DNA of 64,000 nt from Streptomyces sp. NBC_00224. GTDB taxonomy: Bacteria; Actinomycetota; Actinomycetes; Streptomycetales; Streptomycetaceae. Shown here piece after piece: positions 47,999-56,949 of the stretch. Every line of letters starts with the position of its first letter. The first letter of the stretch is position 1. The notes beneath the pieces were generated by a model. The model worked only from the letters and a program-made list of their open reading frames with translations, searched no databases and was not told the DNA's origin. The stretch is taken from the NCBI RefSeq assembly GCF_041435195.1, contig NZ_CP108106.1, forward strand, positions 2,914,001 to 2,978,000, given 5' to 3'. The position numbers and the translations under genes were made by a program.

Positions 47999-49680
47999 TG
48001 CTTCATCCCTGACTGTGCTTGGCGGTGTTCGATCGCGGCCCGCAGGACCAGACGGTCGTCGAAGGGGCGGACCACTCCGGCGGTGTCCTGGCCCTGTTCA
48101 TGGCCCTTGCCCGCGACCAGGACGGTGTCGCCCGGCTCGGCGCGGGCCACGGCCGCGGCGATGGCGGCGGCCCGGTCGGCGTCGACCAGGACGTTGCCGC
48201 GCTCGTGGACGGGCACCTCGGCGGCGCCCGCGAGCATCGCGGCGAGGATGGCGAGGGGGTCCTCGGAGCGCGGGTTGTCCGAGGTCAGTACGGCGGTGTC
48301 GGCGAGCCGGGCGGCCGCGGCGCCCATCGGCGCGCGCTTGGTCCGGTCGCGGTCCCCGCCGCAGCCGAGGACGATGTGCACCTTGCCCCGGGTGACCTTG
48401 CGCAGCGAGCGCAGAACCGATTCGACGGCATCCGTCTTGTGCGCGTAGTCCACCACCGCCAGGAACGGCTGGCCCGCGTCCACCCGCTCCAGCCGGCCGG
48501 GCACGCCGGGCACGGCGGCCACGCCGTCGGCGGCGGTCTGCGGGTCGATGCCCGCGACGGCCAGCGTCACGATCGCGGCGAGGGTGTTGGCCACGTTGAA
48601 GGGGCCGGGCAGCGGGGCGGTGGCGGAGATCCGCTCGCCCTTGGGGCCGACGGCCGTGAAGGTCGAGCTGTCCTGGCGTACGTCCACGTCCTCGGCGCGC
48701 CAGTCGGCGTCCGGGTGGCCCTCGGCCGAGAAGGTGGTGACCGGGATGCCGGACTCGACGGCCAGTCTGCGGCCGTACTCGTCGTCGAGGTTCACCACCC
48801 CGAGCCGCGCGCGCTCCGGCGTGAACAGCCGCGCCTTGGCCCGGAAGTAGTCCTCCATGTCGGAGTGGAACTCCATGTGCTCCGGGCTCAGGTTGTTGAA
48901 GACGGCGACGTCGAAGACGCAGCCGTCGACCCGGCCGAGCACCAGCGCGTGGCTGGAGACCTCCATGGCGACCGACTCGACCCCGCGCTCGCGCATCACC
49001 GCGAACAGGGCCTGCAGGTCGGTGGCTTCGGGGGTGGTGCGCTCGGACTTGATGCGCTCGTCGCCGATGCGCATCTCGACCGTGCCGATCAGGCCGGTGC
49101 GGTGCCCGGCCCCGCGCAGCCCGCCCTCGACGAGGTACGCGGTCGTGGTCTTCCCGGAGGTTCCGGTGATGCCCAGCTGGAGCAGGTCGCGGCCGGGGTG
49201 TCCGTAGATCTCGGCGGCCAGCTCGCCCATGGCTCCGCGCGGGTCCTCGGTGACCAGGACCGGCAGGCCGGTCGCGGCGGCGCGGTCGGCGCCCGCCGGG
49301 TCGGTGAGGACGGCGGCGGCGCCCAGGCTCGCGGCCTGGGCGGCGAAGTCGGCGCCGTGGAAGCGGGCGCCGGGCAGGGCCGCGTAGAGGTCGCCGGGGC
49401 GGACCGCGCGGGAGTCGTGGGTGATGCCGGAGACCTCTCCCGACCCCGGGTCCCCGGATCCCAGCCGGTCGGCCAGTTCGCCCAGGGATGTCGGGCGGGC
49501 CCGGTCCGGCCGGGGCGCTCCCGGCTGGTGCGCGGGGGCGTCCTGCGGGGCGGTTCGGTACTGATCAGCGTGTGGCACGGCGGTGAGCGTACCGGGCGTA
49601 CCCGCCGGGTCGCCAAAAGAGGGGGGCGGGGCGTGGTGGTTGCGGTCCTGGTTCCCGGGGCCGGGGGTGATGGTTGTCAC
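47995..49680 (-). CDS. murE: UDP-MurNAc-dipeptide:diaminopimelate ligase
   Basis: 561 residues from GTG 49680. A Pro/Ala-rich N-terminal extension of about 65 residues, longer than the usual MurE start, comes before LGELADRLGSG. The ATP loop is ITGTSGKTTTAYLVEGG near 170, and TSDNPRSEDP near 460 is the DNPR motif for diaminopimelate. Streptomyces walls contain LL-DAP. The gene starts 14 bases after the ftsI stop. A start further in, near TLTAVPHADQ, cannot be excluded. Confidence 0.94.
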   Translation of the reverse strand: MTTITPGPGNQDRNHHAPPPSFGDPAGTPGTLTAVPHADQYRTAPQDAPAHQPGAPRPDRARPTSLGELADRLGSGDPGSGEVSGITHDSRAVRPGDLYAALPGARFHGADFAAQAASLGAAAVLTDPAGADRAAATGLPVLVTEDPRGAMGELAAEIYGHPGRDLLQLGITGTSGKTTTAYLVEGGLRGAGHRTGLIGTVEMRIGDERIKSERTTPEATDLQALFAVMRERGVESVAMEVSSHALVLGRVDGCVFDVAVFNNLSPEHMEFHSDMEDYFRAKARLFTPERARLGVVNLDDEYGRRLAVESGIPVTTFSAEGHPDADWRAEDVDVRQDSSTFTAVGPKGERISATAPLPGPFNVANTLAAIVTLAVAGIDPQTAADGVAAVPGVPGRLERVDAGQPFLAVVDYAHKTDAVESVLRSLRKVTRGKVHIVLGCGGDRDRTKRAPMGAAAARLADTAVLTSDNPRSEDPLAILAAMLAGAAEVPVHERGNVLVDADRAAAIAAAVARAEPGDTVLVAGKGHEQGQDTAGVVRPFDDRLVLRAAIEHRQAQSGMKQ

Positions 49681-49694
49681 TGATGGTTCCGGAT

Positions 49695-51626
49695 TCAGTC
49701 GTTGCCGCCGAAGGAGACGGGCAGATTGGGCTGCTTGGCGCCGGTCGGCGGGATCTGCAGGGTCTTGAGCGCGAACTCCATCACCTGCTTGTAGATCGGG
49801 CCGCAGATCTGGCCGCCGAAGTAGCTGCCCTTGGTCGGGTTCTGGATGGCGCAGTAGACGGTGATCGCCGGCTTGTCGGCGGGGGCGAAGCCGGCGAAGG
49901 ACGCGGTGTAGCCGTGGTAGCGGCCGGTCTTGGGGTCGACCCGGTTGGCGGTTCCGGTCTTGCCGGCGACCCGGTAGCCGGGGATGCGGGCCTTGATTCC
50001 GGTTCCCTCCTCGTCCCCGACGACCGACTCCAGCATCTGGGCGACGGTCCTGGCGGTCTTCTCGCTGACCACCCGGGACTGCTTGGGCGCGGGGGCCGGG
50101 GTGAAGCGGCCGTCGGGGCCCTTGGTGCCCCGTACCAGCGTCGGTTCGATCCGCACCCCGCCGTTGGCGATCGTCGAGTACACGGAGGCCGCCTGCATGG
50201 CGCTGAGCGAGAGGCCCTGGCCGAAGCGGACCGTGTACTGCTGGGAGGTCGACCACTTCTGCGGCGGCGCCAGGATGCCGGGGGTCTCGCCGGGGTAGCC
50301 GAGGCCGGTCGGCGAGCCGAGGCCGAACTTGCGCAGATACGAGTAGAGGACCTGGTCGGCCTCGGCGTCGGTCTTGCCGAGCTGCTCCACGGCGAGGATC
50401 GTGCCGATGTTGCTGGACTTGGCGAGGACGCCGTTGAGCGTCAGGTTCCAGGTCGGGTGGTCGATGTCGTCCTTGAAGAGCCGGTCGCCCCGGTGCAGCC
50501 GGTTGGGCACGGTGACGTGGGTCAGCGGAGTCGCCGCGTTCTCCTCCAGGACGGCGGCCATGGACATGACCTTGGCGGTGGAGCCCGGCTCGTACACGTC
50601 CTGGAGGGCCGCGTTGCCCAGCGCCGCCTTGTTGGCGTGCGAGAGGTCGCCCGGGTCGAAGCCGGGGGCGTTGGCCATGGCCAGGACCTCGCCGGTGTCG
50701 GTGCGCTGGACCACCACATAGCCCCGGTCGGCCTGGGACTTGCGGACCTGGTCGGCGACGGCCTTCTGGGCCATCCACTGGATGTCCCGGTCGATGGTCA
50801 GCTCGACGCCCGAGCCGGGCACGGCCGGTGTCTCGTGGGTGCCCGCCGTGGGCACCCGGCGGCCGCCGGACTGGGCGTAGGTGATCTTGCCGTCCTGACC
50901 GGCCAGAACCTTGTCGAGCTGGGACTCCAGGCCCCCGCCGCCGCGCCCCTCGGCGTTGACGTAGCCCAGTATCCCGGCGGCGAGGTCGCCGTTGGGGTAG
51001 ACCCGCTTGCTGCTGGACTCGTTGAAGACGCCGCCCAGCACATTGGCGCCGGGGCCGCCCTTGGCCAGGTCGGCGCGGGCCTTCTCGGCGAAGACCTTCT
51101 TGAGGTCCTTGATCTGGTTCCACACCTGCGGGGTCTGGCGGCGGGCCAGGACCACATAGCGGCTCTTGGGCGTCTTGAGCTTCTTGGCGATCTCCTCCTG
51201 GTCCTTGCCGATCAGCGGGGACAGGAGGGCCGCGGCCTGCTCGGGGGCGTCGTCGGCCTTGCTGGCCGCCGGCGTGAACATCGACGGGTCGGCGGTGATG
51301 TCGTACGCGTCGACGCTGGTGGCCAGGGCGATGCCGTCGCGGTCGGTGATCTCGCCGCGCTCGGCGGGCAGCGCATAGCTGGCGTACCGGTTCTTCTCCG
51401 CCTTGGCGGAGTACGCGCTGGCGTCGACCGCCTGCACCTGGAGCAGCCGGACCACGAACGCGATCATGATGAGGGTGAGCCCCAGGCTGACCAGGCGCAG
51501 CCGGGGCCGGGGGCTGCCGAGTCTGATGCGTGCGGGCGCCTTGGGGCGGCGCTGCGCCGGGCGGGCCTGGGGGCGCGGCCGCGCGGGTGCTGGCACCCGG
51601 CGGCGCGGCGGTTCCTGAGGGCTCAC
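49695..51626 (-). CDS. ftsI: Septal penicillin-binding protein FtsI/PBP3
   Basis: 643 residues from GTG 51626. An Arg/Pro-rich cytoplasmic tail of about 40 residues precedes a single membrane anchor (LVSLGLTLIMIAFVVRLLQV near 45-64). The dimerisation domain includes RGEITDRDGIALATSVDAY near 90. The transpeptidase has STAK with catalytic Ser349, SSN near 400 and KTGT at Lys556. It crosslinks septal peptidoglycan with FtsW. Long frames further upstream overlap ftsL, so the GTG just before SPQEPPRRR was chosen. Confidence 0.95.
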   Translation of the reverse strand: MSPQEPPRRRVPAPARPRPQARPAQRRPKAPARIRLGSPRPRLRLVSLGLTLIMIAFVVRLLQVQAVDASAYSAKAEKNRYASYALPAERGEITDRDGIALATSVDAYDITADPSMFTPAASKADDAPEQAAALLSPLIGKDQEEIAKKLKTPKSRYVVLARRQTPQVWNQIKDLKKVFAEKARADLAKGGPGANVLGGVFNESSSKRVYPNGDLAAGILGYVNAEGRGGGGLESQLDKVLAGQDGKITYAQSGGRRVPTAGTHETPAVPGSGVELTIDRDIQWMAQKAVADQVRKSQADRGYVVVQRTDTGEVLAMANAPGFDPGDLSHANKAALGNAALQDVYEPGSTAKVMSMAAVLEENAATPLTHVTVPNRLHRGDRLFKDDIDHPTWNLTLNGVLAKSSNIGTILAVEQLGKTDAEADQVLYSYLRKFGLGSPTGLGYPGETPGILAPPQKWSTSQQYTVRFGQGLSLSAMQAASVYSTIANGGVRIEPTLVRGTKGPDGRFTPAPAPKQSRVVSEKTARTVAQMLESVVGDEEGTGIKARIPGYRVAGKTGTANRVDPKTGRYHGYTASFAGFAPADKPAITVYCAIQNPTKGSYFGGQICGPIYKQVMEFALKTLQIPPTGAKQPNLPVSFGGND

Positions 51627-51630
51627 TGCG

Positions 51631-52230
51631 TCACCTGCCGGGGGTCGGGGAGGTCTTCGCGGGGGCGGGCGCCTGGGGTGCGGCGGGAGCGGCGGCACTC
51701 GGCGACGTGCCGGAGGAGGTGTGCGCGGGCGCGGGGACCGGCGCGGGGGTCCCGTGCGGCTGGGTGCCGGGCACCGGGGACGCCGCGGGGGCGTCGGTGG
51801 CCGGGGCGGTCACGGTCGCGCCCTGGACCAGCTCGGGGCTGAGCGCCGGGGCCGGCCGGGCGGCGCCCGCGCCGGGCACGCCCTTGACCGTGCCGTCCGG
51901 GTTGAGGAAGAGGGGGCTGGTGCCGGGGACCATGCCGAGCTCGGTGGCCCGGCGGGAGAGCGCGTCGGGGGCGGAGAGGCCGTCCACGTCGTGCTGGAGC
52001 GCCTGCTGCTCGTCGGTGAGCCCGGTGGTCTCGCGGCGCAGCTCGCTCAGCTTGAACGAGCCCTCGTTCAGCGCGGAGTTCAGCAGCAGCAGGCTGATCA
52101 GACCGCCGCCGAGGAGCACGACGACCAGCAGCACGAAGGGGGTGCGGGCGGCGCTGCGCGCGCCCGCCGGGGGCAGCAGCCGGCCGAGCCGGGCCGCCCG
52201 CCCCCGCAGCTGCCTGGCCGGTCCGCTCAC
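51631..52230 (-). CDS. ftsL: Cell division protein FtsL-like
   Basis: 199 residues from GTG 52230. A basic N-terminus precedes one membrane segment ([20 protein letters not shown] near 31-50), then a short coiled coil ([21 protein letters not shown] near 63). A 100-residue Pro/Ala/Thr-rich tail outside the membrane is much longer than in rod-shaped bacteria. Position between rsmH and ftsI identifies it; primary sequence of FtsL is poorly conserved. Both ends are close to or overlap neighbours. Confidence 0.88.
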   Translation of the reverse strand: MSGPARQLRGRAARLGRLLPPAGARSAARTPFVLLVVVLLGGGLISLLLLNSALNEGSFKLSELRRETTGLTDEQQALQHDVDGLSAPDALSRRATELGMVPGTSPLFLNPDGTVKGVPGAGAARPAPALSPELVQGATVTAPATDAPAASPVPGTQPHGTPAPVPAPAHTSSGTSPSAAAPAAPQAPAPAKTSPTPGR

Positions 52231-53231
52231 CGCACATCCTCCCGGATCCGCTGGGCCCCGCGGAACCTGGCGGGGGCCGCCCGCCGGTTCTCGGCGATCT
52301 CCTCCTCCGTGGGCAGCTCCGCGCCGCGGGTGAGGAGCTTGAGGCGCGGCTGGTACTGCTCGGGCACGACCGGCAGCCCCGGCGGGGCGGTGTTGGCCGC
52401 GCCGGCCGCGAAGACCTGCTTGACCAGGCGGTCCTCCAGCGAGTGGTACGACAGGACCGCGATCCGGCCGCCGACGTCCAGGGCCGCCACGGCCGCCGGG
52501 ATCGCCCGCTCAAGGACCGAGAGCTCGCCGTTGACCTCGATGCGCAGGGCCTGGAACGTGCGCTTGGCGGGGTTGCCGCCGGTGCGCTTGGCGGCCTGCG
52601 GCAGCGAGTCGCGGATCAGCTCGACGAGCCGCGCGCTGTTGCTGAACGGCTCCTTCTCGCGCTCGCGGACGACCGCCGAGACGATCCGCTTGGCCTGCTT
52701 CTCCTCGCCGTACTGCCGAAGGATCCGCACCAGCTCGCCCGGCGCGTAGGTGTTGAGCACCTCGGCCGCGCTGACGCCGGTGGTCTGGTCCATGCGCATG
52801 TCGAGCGGGGCGTCCTGCGCGTAGGCGAAGCCTCGGTCGGCCTCGTCGAGCTGCATCGAGGAGACGCCGAGGTCGAAGAGGATGCCCTGGACGCGCGGGA
52901 TGCCGAGCCGCTCCAGGACCTCGGGGAGCTCGTCGTAGACGGCGTGGACCAGGGTCGCGCGCTCCCCGTAGGGCGCCAGGCGCTCGCCGGAGAGCCGCAG
53001 GGCCTCCTTGTCCCGGTCGAGGGCGATCAGGCGCGCCTCGGGGAACTGGGTGAGCAGTGCTTCACTGTGGCCGCCGAGGCCCAGGGTGCAGTCGACGACG
53101 ACCGCCCCGGGCTGCGTCAGGGCCGGGGCCAGCAGGTCCAGGCACCGCTGGAGCATCACCGGGACGTGCCGCTGCTGTCCCTCCGCTCGCCCGCCGTCGC
53201 CTTCGCTGGGAAGCGCTTCGCGCCCTGTCAC
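52227..53231 (-). CDS. rsmH: 16S rRNA m4C1402 methyltransferase
   Basis: 334 residues from GTG 53231. It methylates the N4 of C1402 in the ribosomal decoding site. SAM loop [16 protein letters not shown] near 45, [12 protein letters not shown] near 66 and [19 protein letters not shown] near 110 are MraW signatures. AGAGG lies 6 bases upstream of the GTG; an ATG at 53264 is in frame but less well placed. It is the first gene of the dcw cluster here: no mraZ precedes it. Confidence 0.93.
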   Translation of the reverse strand: MTGREALPSEGDGGRAEGQQRHVPVMLQRCLDLLAPALTQPGAVVVDCTLGLGGHSEALLTQFPEARLIALDRDKEALRLSGERLAPYGERATLVHAVYDELPEVLERLGIPRVQGILFDLGVSSMQLDEADRGFAYAQDAPLDMRMDQTTGVSAAEVLNTYAPGELVRILRQYGEEKQAKRIVSAVVREREKEPFSNSARLVELIRDSLPQAAKRTGGNPAKRTFQALRIEVNGELSVLERAIPAAVAALDVGGRIAVLSYHSLEDRLVKQVFAAGAANTAPPGLPVVPEQYQPRLKLLTRGAELPTEEEIAENRRAAPARFRGAQRIREDVR

Positions 53232-53640
53232 TTTGGCCCTCTCAGGTCCGGCGGGCACCGGGCGCATACCGCCGGGTCCCCACCCGCTCGGAAGGTCTGC
53301 CGGCGCCGGGGAAGTGGCGTCAGCCGACCGGCGAGCGGGGGGAGGCCGAGCCGTACGCGCGCCGCGCACGCGGGGGGAAACTGTGCAACTGCTCTGTACT
53401 GCGGATACGGAATCTGTCCCCGCAAGCGGGCCGGAGCGTGTCGCCCCTCCCACTTCGCGTCACTTTAGTCCACCGGTCCTTTCGGTCAATCAACGGCCCA
53501 GCGCGTCGCGCGGTGCGCTTTTCACCCGCACGGGCGACCGATTACCACGCTTGTGGGTTACCTCACAACCGACCGAGTTGACGGGATTTTTCCGTCCCCA
53601 GGACGAGACTGAACGATCTACGGCGACTACCGTCATAGAC
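53232..53640. promoter_or_regulatory. Divergent promoter region between rsmH and carbonic anhydrase
   Basis: 409 bases with no gene I can support; in particular no mraZ and no run of MraZ-type boxes. The part next to rsmH is GC-rich. The part next to the carbonic anhydrase is more AT-rich and holds an inverted repeat TTGTG/CACAA at 53551-53555 and 53564-53568, plus TTGACG at 53578-53583, a possible -35. It must carry the promoter for the upstream dcw genes on the minus strand. Confidence 0.55.
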
Positions 53641-54204
53641 ATGTCGACTCCTGCGCACCTCCCCGCAGAGCCCCCCGTCCGCCCTCACCTCGCGGTCCGT
53701 GACGGGGGAACCGTCACAGACCGGCTCGTCGAGGCGAACCGCCGGTACGCGGACGCGTTCAGCGACCCGGGCATGGACGCCCGGCCGGTCCTGCGCGTCG
53801 CCGTCGTGGCCTGTATGGACGCCCGTCTCGACCTGCACGCGGCCCTCGGCCTGGAACTCGGCGACTGCCACACCATCCGCAATGCCGGCGGTGTGGTCAC
53901 CGACGACGTCATACGGTCGCTGACCATAAGCCAGCGGGCGCTCGGCACCCGCAGCGTCATGCTCGTCCACCACACCGGCTGCGGCCTCGAATCCCTCACC
54001 GAGGACTTCCGCCACGAGCTGGAGGACGAGGTCGGCCAGCGCCCCGCCTGGGCGGTGGAGTCCTTCCGCGACGTCGACCAGGACGTACGCCAGTCCATGC
54101 AGCGCGTCCGCACCTCACCGTTCCTGCCGCACCTCGACGACGTGCGCGGATTCGTCTTCGACGTCACCACCGGCCTGCTGCGCGAAATAGACCCGGCGGC
54201 CTGA
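53641..54204 (+). CDS. Beta-class carbonic anhydrase
   Basis: 187 residues from ATG 53641. Zinc ligands are visible as Cys in VVACMDARLDL near residue 59, with the Asp-Arg dyad, and HHTGCG near 111. RNAGGVVTDDVIRSL near 80 is a signature of the beta class. It interconverts CO2 and bicarbonate, which feeds carboxylases. It is a small plant-type form often seen in actinobacteria. It reads away from the dcw cluster. Confidence 0.92.
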   Translation: MSTPAHLPAEPPVRPHLAVRDGGTVTDRLVEANRRYADAFSDPGMDARPVLRVAVVACMDARLDLHAALGLELGDCHTIRNAGGVVTDDVIRSLTISQRALGTRSVMLVHHTGCGLESLTEDFRHELEDEVGQRPAWAVESFRDVDQDVRQSMQRVRTSPFLPHLDDVRGFVFDVTTGLLREIDPAA

Positions 54205-54532
54205 GCCACCCGCGGCTTCTCGGTTCCTCCGGAGCGTGTTCGGGGCGTGGTCGGGGCGTGTTCGGACTCGATTCCGCGTCGCTTCGGAATCTCTTCAGGG
54301 TCTCTTCAGGGACAAAAACACGGCAACCCCCGACATATCCCCTCCAGTTATCCACAGGCGAGTGACACGACGCGGCGACGGCAACAAGAATGCGGGTGTG
54401 GCATCGGTCCGAACGTCTCGGACGCGGTGTCCGTATTTCGAGGTGGGCCGTGCCGTTTCCAGTGCGCCGGCCCGCAGGCAACTGGGGTAACCCGCCGCTC
54501 CATGAGCGGGGGGAAGGGCCGAGGAGGGCCGG
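54205..54532. promoter_or_regulatory. Intergenic region with a DnaA-box-like site
   Basis: 328 bases without a gene. TTATCCACA at 54348-54356 matches the bacterial DnaA-box consensus exactly. Short direct repeats (TCTCTTCAGGG twice at 54290-54312; GGCGTG with GTCGGGGCGTGTTCGG near 54241-54262) lie before it. The region must contain the promoter of the MoxR operon, whose ribosome site GAGGAGGG is at 54521-54528. Confidence 0.6.
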
Positions 54533-55543
54533 GTGACGACCTATGACGAGCGAGCGAGCCTCACAGATCTGACCGCCACTGCGGAGCGCGTCCGCAGGTC
54601 GGTGGAGGGTGTGATCGAGGGCAAGCCCGAGGTCGTACGGCTCTCGCTGACCGTACTGCTCGCCGAGGGGCACCTCCTGATCGAGGACGTCCCGGGTGTG
54701 GGCAAGACCATGCTGGCCAAGGCGCTGGCCAAGTCCATCGACTGCACGGTCCGGCGCATCCAGTTCACGCCGGACCTGCTGCCGTCGGACATCACCGGTG
54801 TGTCGATCTACGACCAGCAGCGGCGGGACTTCGAGTTCAAGCCGGGCGCGATCTTCGCGCAGATCGTGATCGGCGACGAGATCAACCGCGCCTCGCCCAA
54901 GACGCAGTCCGCGCTCCTGGAGTCGATGGAGGAGCGCCAGGTCACCATCGACGGACAGACCTACGAACTGCCCAGCCCCTTCATGGTGGTGGCCACCCAG
55001 AACCCGGTGGAGATGGAGGGCACCTACCCGCTCCCCGAGGCCCAGCGCGACCGCTTCATGGCCCGCGTCTCGATCGGCTACCCGTCGGCCGAGGCCGAGC
55101 TCCAGATGCTCGACGTGCACGGCGCTGTCTCGCCGCTGGACGACCTCCAGCCGGTGGCGCACGCGCACGACATCGTCAAGCTCGTCGACGCGGTCCGCAA
55201 GGTCCACGTCGCCGACGCGGTCCGGCGGTACGCGGTGCAGCTGGTCGGGGCCACCCGCAACCACCCCGACCTCAGACTCGGCGCCTCGCCGCGCGCCACG
55301 CTGCACCTGCTGCGCGCGGCCAAGGCGTCCGCGGCCCTGAGCGGCCGGGAGTACGCACTGCCGGACGACGTCCAGGCGCTCGCCGTCGCGGTGCTCGCGC
55401 ACCGGCTGCTGCCCAACGCCCAGGCCCAGTTGAACCGCCGCACCGCCGAGCAGGTCGTCCTGGAGATCCTCCAGCGCACCCCCGTGCCGCAGGCGGGCGG
55501 CCCGCTCTACGGCCAGCAGCAGCCCGGCACCCGGCGGCTGTGA
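54533..55543 (+). CDS. MoxR-type AAA ATPase
   Basis: 336 residues from GTG 54533 with a strong ribosome site. Walker A is EDVPGVGKTMLAKAL near 49; Walker B is VIGDEINRASPKTQSALLEAMEE-like (IGDEINRASPKTQSALLESM) near 113. VVATQNPVEMEGTYPLPEAQRDRF in part near 155 is the sensor region. MoxR ATPases act as chaperones that insert cofactors or assemble complexes, usually with a DUF58 protein, as here. First gene of a three-gene operon. Confidence 0.93.
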   Translation: MTTYDERASLTDLTATAERVRRSVEGVIEGKPEVVRLSLTVLLAEGHLLIEDVPGVGKTMLAKALAKSIDCTVRRIQFTPDLLPSDITGVSIYDQQRRDFEFKPGAIFAQIVIGDEINRASPKTQSALLESMEERQVTIDGQTYELPSPFMVVATQNPVEMEGTYPLPEAQRDRFMARVSIGYPSAEAELQMLDVHGAVSPLDDLQPVAHAHDIVKLVDAVRKVHVADAVRRYAVQLVGATRNHPDLRLGASPRATLHLLRAAKASAALSGREYALPDDVQALAVAVLAHRLLPNAQAQLNRRTAEQVVLEILQRTPVPQAGGPLYGQQQPGTRRL

Positions 55544-56949
55544 TGGCGGCCGGGGAACCCCCGGCCGAGGCCGGGCCGGAGAGCGCCGAGAAGGGCGGTG
55601 CCCGGGCCGCGCTGTCCGGGCTGACCACACGCGGCCGGTCGTTCCTGGCCGCCGGTATCGCCGCCGCGATCTGCGCGTATGTGCTGGGCCAGGAGGATCT
55701 GCTGCGGGTCGGGCTGCTGCTCGCCGTGCTGCCCCTGGTCTGCACGACCGTCCTGTACCGCACGCGCTACCGGGTCGCGGGCAGCCGGCGCCTCTCCCCC
55801 GCGCGCGTGCCCGCGGGCTCCGAGGCCCGGGTGCACCTGCGCGTCGACAACGTCTCCCGGCTGCCCACCGGGCTGCTCATGCTCCAGGACCGGGTGCCGT
55901 ACGTGCTGGGCCCCCGGCCCCGTTTCGTACTGGACCGGGTGGAGGCGGGCGGCAAGCGCGAGGTGTCCTACCGGGTCCGGTCCGACCTGCGCGGACGCTA
56001 TCCGCTCGGCCCGCTCCAGCTGCGCCTGACCGACCCGTTCGGGATGTGCGAGCTGACGCGCGCGTTCAGCGCCTACGACACCCTCACGGTCATACCGCGC
56101 ACCGAGCCACTGCCTCCCGTACGGCTCTCCGGCGAGGCCGCCGGATACGGCGACGGCCGCCAGCGCTCGCTGGCGCTCGCCGGTGAGGACGACGTGATCC
56201 CGCGCCTGTACCGGCACGGCGACGACCTGCGCCGGGTGCACTGGCGCTCCACCGCGCGCTACGGCGAGCTGATGGTGCGCCGCGAGGAGCAGCCGCAGCG
56301 GGCCCGGTGCACGGTGCTCCTCGACACCCGGGACATCGCGTACGCGGGCGCGGGCCCCGACTCGGCCTTCGAGTGGGCCGTCTCGGGCGCGGCCTCGGCG
56401 CTGGTGCACATGCTGGAGCGCGGCTATTCGGTGCGGCTGCTGACCGACACCGGCAGCTCGGTGCCGGGCGAGGGAGCGGGCGGGTTCGCCGGATCCACCC
56501 AGGACTCCTCGGACTCGGCGGGGCTGATGATGGACACCCTCGCGGTCGTGGACCACTCCGACGGCGGCGGGCTCTCGCGCGCGTACGACGTGCTGCGCGG
56601 CGGGAACGAAGGGCTGCTCGTCGGGTTCTTCGGGGACCTCGACGAGGAGCAGGCCGCGGTCGCGGCGAAGATGCGGCGGCGCAGCGGCGCGGCGGTCGCC
56701 TTCGTCCTGGACAGCGACCTGTGGACGCACGGCTCGCCACCGCCCGGGGGCCACGGCCCGGCCGAGCGGTCGCTGCGGCTGCTGCGCGAGGCCGGGTGGA
56801 CGGCGCTCGCCGTGCCGCCGGGCGCACCTCTCGCGGACCTGTGGCGGCAGGCGGGTCAGGAACGGATGGGCACGGGGGCCGCTTCGGGCGGCGCCTCGTG
56901 GACGACGGGAACATCGGGGATACCGGGAATGTCAGGGGCGTGGTCATGA
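55543..56949 (+). CDS. DUF58 domain protein
   Basis: 468 residues from ATG 55543; a GTG at 55540 would add one residue. Two membrane segments near 30-48 and 53-70 (GRSFLAAGIAAAICAYVLGQ, LRVGLLLAVLPLVCTTVL) precede a beta-sandwich domain. The DUF58 signature DDLRRVHWRSTARYGELMVRRE is near 228, followed by a vWA-like region (CTVLLDTRDIAYAG). It overlaps the MoxR stop and the next start. It probably forms a complex with the MoxR ATPase; substrate unknown. Confidence 0.9.
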   Translation: MAAGEPPAEAGPESAEKGGARAALSGLTTRGRSFLAAGIAAAICAYVLGQEDLLRVGLLLAVLPLVCTTVLYRTRYRVAGSRRLSPARVPAGSEARVHLRVDNVSRLPTGLLMLQDRVPYVLGPRPRFVLDRVEAGGKREVSYRVRSDLRGRYPLGPLQLRLTDPFGMCELTRAFSAYDTLTVIPRTEPLPPVRLSGEAAGYGDGRQRSLALAGEDDVIPRLYRHGDDLRRVHWRSTARYGELMVRREEQPQRARCTVLLDTRDIAYAGAGPDSAFEWAVSGAASALVHMLERGYSVRLLTDTGSSVPGEGAGGFAGSTQDSSDSAGLMMDTLAVVDHSDGGGLSRAYDVLRGGNEGLLVGFFGDLDEEQAAVAAKMRRRSGAAVAFVLDSDLWTHGSPPPGGHGPAERSLRLLREAGWTALAVPPGAPLADLWRQAGQERMGTGAASGGASWTTGTSGIPGMSGAWS

